Source: JAGQLF01 sp964635995
GTDB taxonomy: Bacteria; Patescibacteriota; Dojkabacteria; J137
Assembly (NCBI GenBank): GCA_964635995.1
Contig: CAZWRA010000045.1
Span: 1 to 7,495, forward strand
Reading direction: 5' to 3'
Length of the DNA stretch: 7,495 nucleotides
Below the pieces are notes generated by a model. That model had not been told where the DNA came from and did no database searches. It saw nothing but the letters and a program-made list of their open reading frames with translations. Of this stretch, positions 1 to 5,357 are shown in pieces. The position numbers were made by a program, and so were the translations under genes. Positions within the stretch are counted from its first letter, which is position 1, and each line of letters starts with the position of its first letter.

Positions 1-55
1 TTTTTGATAAAATTCAGTTGTCCTTATCTGGTAATTATCTACATTTAGAGGTCAA

Positions 56-76
56 GAGGAGACCTTTTGTCTCCTC
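56..76 (-). terminator. Strong hairpin downstream of rpsG, possible terminator or processing stem
   Basis: A perfect 8 bp inverted repeat (gaggagac at 56-63, gtctcctc at 69-76) with a 5 nt loop lies 27 bp after the rpsG stop. In the minus-strand transcript it is GC-rich, but only two T residues follow before TTGACC, so it is not a textbook intrinsic terminator. It could instead protect the 3' end or be a processing site. The remaining bases of 1-103 are A/T rich and show no gene. Confidence 0.4.
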
Positions 77-103
77 AATAATATTTAGTTTTATATTTTT
101 ATA

Positions 104-571
104 CTAAGCGAACTGAGCAAAAGCCTTATTTGCATCAGCCATTTTCTTAACATCATCTCTCTTTCTTACAGCACTTCCTTCACCCTTGAAAGCATCTTTT
201 AACTCCTTTGCTAAAGAAACATGAAATGGGTTACTTCCTCTTCCGTTTCTTGCAGCTTCAATAATCCATCTGAATGCAAGAGCTGTTTGTCTATCTTCTG
301 GAACAGGTACAGGTACTTGATAGTTTGATCCTCCAACTCTTCTTGATCTAACTTCAACTCTAGGTTTAACATTTTCTAATGCTTTTTCTAATGCTTCAAT
401 AGGAGTAGCTTTAGTTTCATTTCCTAAAATTTCCATAGCATCATATACATTTTTTCTTGCTACAGCTTTTTTTCCATCAAGCATAATATAATTGATAAGC
501 TTAGAAAGAGTTCTGCTTCCATAAATCTCATCTGGCTTAATTACTCTTTTTGGTGCTTGTTTTCCTCTCAT
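104..571 (-). CDS. rpsG: 30S ribosomal protein S7 (uS7)
   Basis: S7 binds the 3' major domain of 16S rRNA, nucleates assembly of the 30S head and lines the E-site and mRNA exit. From the start chosen here it is 155 aa, the usual bacterial length (about 156). The N-terminus MRGKQAPKR followed by a YGSRTLSKLIN segment matches the family, as do VRSRRVGGSNYQVPV (residues 75-89), KKREDTH-like RKRDDVKKM and ANKAF near the end. The frame is open up to an ATG at 676, but the 35 extra residues lie in a palindromic repeat and match no S7, so ATG 569-571 is preferred. No Shine-Dalgarno site precedes it; the leader is A/T rich. Oddities: the usual VRPERR loop reads VPEDRQ, and the protein ends AFAQFA rather than AHYRW. 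It is the last gene seen of the rpoB-rpoC-rpsL-rpsG cluster but is separated from rpsL by 265 bp. Stop codon is TAG. Product identity is secure; the start is fairly secure. Confidence 0.95.
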   Translation of the reverse strand: MRGKQAPKRVIKPDEIYGSRTLSKLINYIMLDGKKAVARKNVYDAMEILGNETKATPIEALEKALENVKPRVEVRSRRVGGSNYQVPVPVPEDRQTALAFRWIIEAARNGRGSNPFHVSLAKELKDAFKGEGSAVRKRDDVKKMADANKAFAQFA

Positions 572-630
572 TGTTAAATTTTTGCTAATAGATTTAGCCT
601 TTAGCTTTTGTAAAAAATATAAATAATATT

Positions 631-753
631 TTCTCTCCCTAGGGAGAGGATGAATTCTAATGAGGTTTAACTTCATTAGAAGAAAGGTGAGGGTTACTTA
701 TTTTAATCCTCTTCCCCTTCGCTAAGTTCAGGTACTTCTCCCTAAAGGAGAAG
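631..753. repeat. Cluster of three inverted repeats between rpsL and rpsG
   Basis: Three hairpin-forming units lie in the spacer. Unit 1 is a perfect 16 bp palindrome, ctctccct/agggagag, at 633-648. Unit 2 is a 9 bp stem, ttctaatga (655-663) with tcattagaa (673-681). Unit 3 is a 7 bp stem, cttctcc (735-741) with ggagaag (747-753). Units 1 and 3 share the core tctccct, so they may be diverged copies of one element. The style (paired C/T-rich and A/G-rich arms) resembles dispersed intergenic palindromic repeats in many bacterial genomes, but no second genomic copy can be seen here, so mobile origin is inference. Confidence 0.55.
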
Positions 754-758
754 GGTTA

Positions 759-788
759 AAAAAGCTTAACAATTAAGGTAAGCTTTTT
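759..788 (-). terminator. Stem-loop with flanking T-run after rpsL, terminator-like
   Basis: A perfect 10 bp inverted repeat (aaaaagctta at 759-768, taagcttttt at 779-788) encloses a 10 nt loop, 48 bp downstream of the rpsL stop. In minus-strand direction the second arm ends in a run of six T residues, the shape of a rho-independent terminator with an A-rich 5' side. The stem has only two G-C pairs, so it would be weak. If real it would attenuate read-through from rpsL into rpsG. The symmetry means it could also work on the other strand. Confidence 0.45.
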
Positions 789-836
789 AGCTTTCTTAAC
801 TGAATACTCTTATTCTCCAGTAAATTAATTTTTAAA

Positions 837-1283
837 TTATTTCTTTGGTTTCTTATTTCCGTACTTACTTCTTGCCTGTCGTCTTGATTCGACTGGTGAT
901 GCATCGTAAACTCCTCTTACAATCTTATACTTTACTCCAGGTAAATCGGGTCGTCTTCCTGCTTTTACAAGAACAACTGAGTGCTCTTGTAGGTTATGAC
1001 CTTCTCCAGGAATATAAGCTGTTACAATCTGTTTATTAGAAAGTCTTACTCTAGCAATTTTTCGAAGAGCAGAGTTAGGTTTCTTAGGAGTCATAGTTTT
1101 TACAGCGACACAAACACCTCTTTTGAAAGGATTTGATTTTCTAAAAAACTTATTAGTTACTCCATTATAGTTGAATTGTAAAGCTTTATACTTTGTGTTT
1201 TTTGAAAGCATAAGACCTTTGTATCGAACCAGAGTATTCTTCTGTTTTCTAGGTTTTCTTGTTAGTTGCGATATTCTTGCCAT
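837..1283 (-). CDS. rpsL: 30S ribosomal protein S12 (uS12)
   Basis: S12 sits at the decoding centre of the 30S subunit, touches the codon-anticodon helix and is the classical streptomycin-resistance target. At 148 aa it is longer than the E. coli (124) and B. subtilis (138) proteins. The N-terminus MARISQLTRKPRK fits the family start. KRGVC (54-58), TMTPKKPNSALRK (63-75, with decoding lysines K67/K68), AYIPGEGHNLQEHSVV (89-104) and DLPGV (113-117) are present, and the C-terminus reads ARSKYGNKKPKK. Asp113 is the residue that RimO methylthiolates in other bacteria. The extra length lies in residues 16-52, a basic linker between the N-terminal tail and KRGVC. In the loop normally GGRVKDLPG the sequence is AGRRPDLPG, putting Pro112 at the streptomycin-site lysine. 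The gene begins 11 bp after rpoC with no Shine-Dalgarno, so it is probably co-transcribed and perhaps translationally coupled with rpoC. Confidence 0.97.
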   Translation of the reverse strand: MARISQLTRKPRKQKNTLVRYKGLMLSKNTKYKALQFNYNGVTNKFFRKSNPFKRGVCVAVKTMTPKKPNSALRKIARVRLSNKQIVTAYIPGEGHNLQEHSVVLVKAGRRPDLPGVKYKIVRGVYDASPVESRRQARSKYGNKKPKK

Positions 1284-1294
1284 ACTTAGCTAAA

Positions 1295-4200
1295 TTATTT
1301 TAAATCATTTTGAACTTTCTGTTCATGCCTATCCATAATGGTTGTAGCCTCTATAGCAGCTTGAACTTCATTCGCGTCCTTTTCCAGTAAGAGTTTACCT
1401 AGTGGAACTGGCCGACCAATTATAACATTCTCCTTCAATCCTCTCAAGTGGTCTACCTTTCCGATTAAAGCCGCATCTGTTAGAACTCTAACCTGTTGTT
1501 CGAATGAAGCAGCAGATAGGAAACTTTCAGTTCTAATCGCTGAATTTGTAATACCCATAAGAACTCTTTCGAATTTTGTAGGAGCTTTTCCTTCTTCAAT
1601 TAGTCTTAAATTTTCAGTTTCTACCTCAAGTACATCCGCAAAATCTCCAGGTAAATATGTTTCACTGTCTCCGCTATCGTTAATTAGAACATATCTACTC
1701 ATCTGTCTAGCTACAATCTCAAGGTGTCTATCATCAACTTCCATCCCCTGTATTCCATAAACACTTTGAACTCCGTCTATAATGTATCTTTGAGCCTCTT
1801 CAACACTTCGTAGTGATGCTAACTCCTTTGGATCAATTGATCCAAATGTTAACTGATCTCCTTTCTTAACCTCTTGACCATCATGAACAAGAACATTAGC
1901 CATTGAATCAGCTGATTTTTCAATTTCTATATCTTTTTTAGCACTTAGTACTACCTTTTCTTTAGATACTTTTACCTTTCCTGAGAAAGGAGCTCTAATT
2001 TCAGATTTATCACTCTTTACTACAAGAGTTTCTCCAGTTTTTACAGAAGTTTTATCTTTAACCATCACCTCATCTTTAGCTTCTAATTCAATTTCTTTTT
2101 TCTCCTCTTTCTTTGCAGTTAATCTTATTACTATCTTTTTCTTATCCTCAATAATAGAAACTTTCCCATCTATTTCAGATAATTGTGCAGGTGCTTTAGG
2201 TGTTCTTGCTTCTAAAAGTTCTTCTACACGTGGTAAACCTTGTGTAACATCAGATTTTCTTGATCTAGCGTCTGATTTACTTTTTAGTGTAAGCTGAGTT
2301 GTTGGTTCTCCAAGTGCCTGAGCTGCAATAATTCCTACCGCTTCTCCAATTGCAACTTTCTTACCTGTACCGTTATCATATCCATAACACTTAACACATA
2401 ATCCATGAGGTACTCTACATTTTAAAGGACTTCTCATAAATGTTCTTTCAATTGATTTATCCTCTTGAATTTGTCTAGATATTTCAACACTTACTTCTTC
2501 ATTTCTCTTAACTAATATATTTCCTTTCTGATCCTTAATATCAGCTGCAGCTACTCGACCTTTTAGTCTTGCACCGAATGCCATTTGCTTTGAAGGATCA
2601 ACTCTGTTCACCCAGATTCCATCATCTGTTCCGCAGTCACCAATTCTTGTAATAATATCTTGTGATACATCTACAAGTCTTCTCGTTAAATATCCTGATT
2701 CTGCTGTTTTTAGAGCAATATCAGACATTGTCTTTCTAACTGCTTTTGAAGCAACAAAATATTCAAAATTATTTAATCCCTTCTCAAAGTTTCCCTTTAA
2801 AGGAAGGGCAACAATCTCTCCATCCATATTTGAAACAGACCCTCGAACTCCTGCAATTTGTTTTAGAGCCCATCCAACAGGTACTGCTCCTGAGTCGTTA
2901 ATTCCAATTAAATTTTGCGCTTCTTCAGCCTTCATTGCATCATCCCATAGCTCATTTTGTAAATCATCAGTGAAAGAAGACCATTCATCAAGCTTAAGTC
3001 TCTTAAGCTCTCTTGAAGTAATCATTCCATCGTAGTATTCGTCTAATAGTTCGCCTTCTTTTTTGTCATATTCTTTTAATCTATCTTCAACGAAGTCTCT
3101 GTCTTTAAATCTAAATTCTCCCATACCTATTGAAATTCCTAGTTCTGTCGCATAATCAAACCCTAGATCTTTAACCTTATCTAGAACTTCAATTGAAAGG
3201 TCTTGTCCATACTTTCTGAATAAATCAGCTGATAACTCAGCTATATCTCTATTCCCAAAAGTTTTATTTTGGAACGGATAGTCTTCAGGAAGTATTCTAT
3301 TAAAGATAACTCTTCCAGCACTAGTTACTACGATTTGATTATCAACTAATAATTTGACAGGATCGTAGAACTTAACAATTCTTAATTTATATGAAGTTAA
3401 TAATTCTTCTTCACTTGAGAAAGCTCTCTTGATAGATTTTTCATCGCCCTTCATCATAGTCAAGAAGTAAACTCCCATTGCCATATCTTTAGCTACATTA
3501 ACAATTGGAGTTGCATCTCTAAGTGCTAACATATTATCTTTAGCGAACATTCTTTCTTTAACTTCTTTAACCGCATCGTCTGATAGTGGAAGGTGAACAG
3601 CCATTTGGTCTCCATCGAAGTCAGCATTAAATCCTTGTACTACCATCGGATGTAATCTAATTGCATTACCTTCAATAAGAATAGGGTAGAAAGCAAGAAT
3701 CGAATATCTGTGAAGGGAAGGTGCTCGGTTTAGAAGCACAGGCCTATCCTTAATCACATCTTCTAAAATGTCCCAAACTTCTGGATCCTTTGCTTCAAAA
3801 ATCATTTTTGCTCTTGTTGGGTTTGCGGCATAACCTCTCTCAATTAACTCTCTAATTACAAATGGTTTAAATAACTCAAGAGCTACATTTTTAGGTAGTC
3901 CGCACTGATCGAATTTAAGATCAGGTCCTGCGACAATCACTGCTCGACCAGAGTAGTCTACTCGTTTTCCAAGTAAGTTCTGTCTAAATCTTCCCTGTTT
4001 TCCTCTTAGCATATCTGATAAAGATTTAAATGGCATACCTCTAGTATTTAGTGCTGGTGAACCTGGTTTATGATTATTATCTAGAAGTGAATCGACAGCT
4101 TCTTGAAGCATTCTTTTTTCATTTCTTAGAATAATCTCAGGAGCTCCTAAATTAATAAGTCTCTTTAGTCGGTTATTTCTGTTAATTACCCTTCTGTATA

Positions 4201-5245
4201 AATCGTTTAAATCATAAGTAGCGAATCTACCTCCAGGTAATTGAATAATAGGTCTAAGGTCAGGAGGAATTACAGGTAGAACATCAAGAATTAACCATGC
4301 TGGGTTTACACCTGACCTACTTAATCCTTTTAGAATTCTAATTCTTTGAATTACTTTTGATTTCTTTAACTGTGATCTTGTTGTTTTCATTACTTCTTCA
4401 AGATCAGCAACTTCTTTATTAATGTCTAAAATATCAATAAGCTTTTTTATTGCTTCAGCTCCCATTCCTGCATCATAGAAATAAAACTCATATTCTTCAA
4501 GCATTGAATGTTCTTCCTCAGATAGAGTAGCGCCAGTTCTAATTTCTTCAATTAAAGATTTAATGCTTCCAAATTTCTTATCGATGTTGTCTTGTTTTTG
4601 TTTATAGGCTGCTTTAATTCGGGCTATTTCTTTCTTCCTTGAGTTTTCATTTCTTTCAATCTGTAGTTTTTGTTTTCCTGGATCTTTATTTTCTTTCTTA
4701 ATATCTTCTTCTAATTGATCAAACTCATCTTCAATTGCTGTAATTTTTTCATTTAACTCATCAGAAAGACCTTTAATCTCATTAACTTTTAACTCTTTTA
4801 GACTTTCTAATGCAGCTTTTTGTTCTTCCTCGTTAACACCTGTAACAACGTATCGAGCGTAGTAGATTACAGTTTCTAGTTTTTTCTGAGGAATATCTAA
4901 AATAAGAGCTAATCTATTTGGAACTCCATTTGAGAACCAGACATGAGAAACAGGAGCAGCTAATTTTATATGACCCATTCTCTCTCTTCTTACTCTTTTA
5001 TGAGTTACTTCAACTCCACATCTATCACAAACAATACCTTTGTATCTTATCTTCTTGTATTTTCCGCAGTAACATTCGAAGTCCTTTGTTGGACCGAAGA
5101 TTTCTTCAGCCATAAGTCCTCCAGGTTCTGCTCTGAAAGTTCGGTAGTTAATAGTCTCAGCCTTTGACACTTCCCCATGAGACCAGTTCATAATGTCTTG
5201 AGGACTGGCTACTGAGATCTTTACTGCATTAAAGTCTTTTAACAT
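1295..5245 (-). CDS. rpoC: DNA-directed RNA polymerase subunit beta'
   Basis: Beta' forms one jaw of core RNA polymerase and carries the catalytic magnesium loop. Seen in order: ASPQDI near the start; zinc ribbon C58/C60/C73/C76; a charged coiled-coil insertion at about 138-255; AGMGAEAIKKL (259-269); the clamp/lid/rudder region with DVLPVIPPDLRP (321-332); RVDYSGRAVIV (428-438); LLNRAP (504-509); NADFDGDQM (540-548) with metal ligands D542, D544 and D546; bridge helix about 820-860; second zinc site C871/C943/C950/C953; trigger region 979-1006; a sandwich-barrel hybrid segment about 1021-1145; and the C-terminal SFLSAASF and RGLKENVIIG blocks. Length, 1316 aa, is within the range for lineages without the large gammaproteobacterial SI3, which is absent. 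Odd features: trigger-loop His is Ser991, the GARGS arginine is Val788, bridge-helix glycines are Ala835 and Thr839, and PSQD reads VAKD (584-587). The frame is unbroken and ends in TAA. No Shine-Dalgarno is visible. Identity is certain; the functional effect of the substitutions is inference. Confidence 0.99.
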   Translation of the reverse strand: MLKDFNAVKISVASPQDIMNWSHGEVSKAETINYRTFRAEPGGLMAEEIFGPTKDFECYCGKYKKIRYKGIVCDRCGVEVTHKRVRRERMGHIKLAAPVSHVWFSNGVPNRLALILDIPQKKLETVIYYARYVVTGVNEEEQKAALESLKELKVNEIKGLSDELNEKITAIEDEFDQLEEDIKKENKDPGKQKLQIERNENSRKKEIARIKAAYKQKQDNIDKKFGSIKSLIEEIRTGATLSEEEHSMLEEYEFYFYDAGMGAEAIKKLIDILDINKEVADLEEVMKTTRSQLKKSKVIQRIRILKGLSRSGVNPAWLILDVLPVIPPDLRPIIQLPGGRFATYDLNDLYRRVINRNNRLKRLINLGAPEIILRNEKRMLQEAVDSLLDNNHKPGSPALNTRGMPFKSLSDMLRGKQGRFRQNLLGKRVDYSGRAVIVAGPDLKFDQCGLPKNVALELFKPFVIRELIERGYAANPTRAKMIFEAKDPEVWDILEDVIKDRPVLLNRAPSLHRYSILAFYPILIEGNAIRLHPMVVQGFNADFDGDQMAVHLPLSDDAVKEVKERMFAKDNMLALRDATPIVNVAKDMAMGVYFLTMMKGDEKSIKRAFSSEEELLTSYKLRIVKFYDPVKLLVDNQIVVTSAGRVIFNRILPEDYPFQNKTFGNRDIAELSADLFRKYGQDLSIEVLDKVKDLGFDYATELGISIGMGEFRFKDRDFVEDRLKEYDKKEGELLDEYYDGMITSRELKRLKLDEWSSFTDDLQNELWDDAMKAEEAQNLIGINDSGAVPVGWALKQIAGVRGSVSNMDGEIVALPLKGNFEKGLNNFEYFVASKAVRKTMSDIALKTAESGYLTRRLVDVSQDIITRIGDCGTDDGIWVNRVDPSKQMAFGARLKGRVAAADIKDQKGNILVKRNEEVSVEISRQIQEDKSIERTFMRSPLKCRVPHGLCVKCYGYDNGTGKKVAIGEAVGIIAAQALGEPTTQLTLKSKSDARSRKSDVTQGLPRVEELLEARTPKAPAQLSEIDGKVSIIEDKKKIVIRLTAKKEEKKEIELEAKDEVMVKDKTSVKTGETLVVKSDKSEIRAPFSGKVKVSKEKVVLSAKKDIEIEKSADSMANVLVHDGQEVKKGDQLTFGSIDPKELASLRSVEEAQRYIIDGVQSVYGIQGMEVDDRHLEIVARQMSRYVLINDSGDSETYLPGDFADVLEVETENLRLIEEGKAPTKFERVLMGITNSAIRTESFLSAASFEQQVRVLTDAALIGKVDHLRGLKENVIIGRPVPLGKLLLEKDANEVQAAIEATTIMDRHEQKVQNDLK

Positions 5246-5260
5246 AGCTCGAATATAAAA

Positions 5261-5288
5261 GTTATTAGTTATTAGTACTTAGTACTTA
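5261..5288. repeat. Four tandem 7-bp units in the rpoB-rpoC spacer
   Basis: The plus strand reads gttatta twice (5261-5267, 5268-5274) and then gtactta twice (5275-5281, 5282-5288). The two unit types differ at two bases, so the array looks like one heptamer that diverged and duplicated. It sits 15 bp upstream of the rpoC start codon, where a ribosome-binding site would be expected. Function is unknown; slippage-generated filler is the simplest explanation. Confidence 0.7.
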
Positions 5289-5320
5289 ATTTTTAAATAA
5301 TTATAATTGTTAGCTCGAGT

Positions 5321-5349
5321 TGCCAGACTCGCCAAGGCTTTGTCTGGCA
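5321..5349 (-). promoter_or_regulatory. Hairpin in the rpoB-rpoC spacer with a competing alternative stem
   Basis: An 8 bp perfect inverted repeat, tgccagac (5321-5328) and gtctggca (5342-5349), starts 8 bp after the rpoB stop. Its 13 nt loop holds a further small gcc/ggc pairing (5331-5333/5336-5338). An alternative 5 bp stem, cgagt (5316-5320) with actcg (5327-5331), shares bases with it and cannot form at the same time. No T-run follows, so it is not a canonical terminator; processing or attenuation between rpoB and rpoC is possible but unproven. Confidence 0.45.
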
Positions 5350-5357
5350 TACTAGAA

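Noticed and set aside
18..55. A promoter-like TTGACC on the minus strand at 50-55 with GATAAT nearby.
   Set aside because: The spacing is about 10 bp, too short for a sigma-70-type promoter, and no downstream gene is visible.
572..676. A 35-residue N-terminal extension of S7 from an upstream ATG at 674-676.
   Set aside because: It matches no S7 family sequence, overlaps the palindromes at 633-648 and 655-681, and reads like translated repeat (HPLPRER). Starting at 569-571 gives normal length and the usual N-terminus.
845..1039. A 64-codon plus-strand open frame antisense to rpsL.
   Set aside because: It is a shadow of the well-supported rpsL gene, with no recognisable protein and no separate signals.
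2249..2287. A compensated double frameshift that would explain the odd trigger-loop residues.
   Set aside because: Reading the same bases in the two other minus-strand frames gives immediate stops or K-V-N-Q-T-L-D, with no trace of RTFHTGG. Length and flanking motifs are in register, so the substitutions look genuine.
4918..5167. Two overlapping 65-codon plus-strand frames opposite the start of rpoC.
   Set aside because: They lie antisense to the conserved zinc-ribbon region of rpoC; composition follows from the coding strand.
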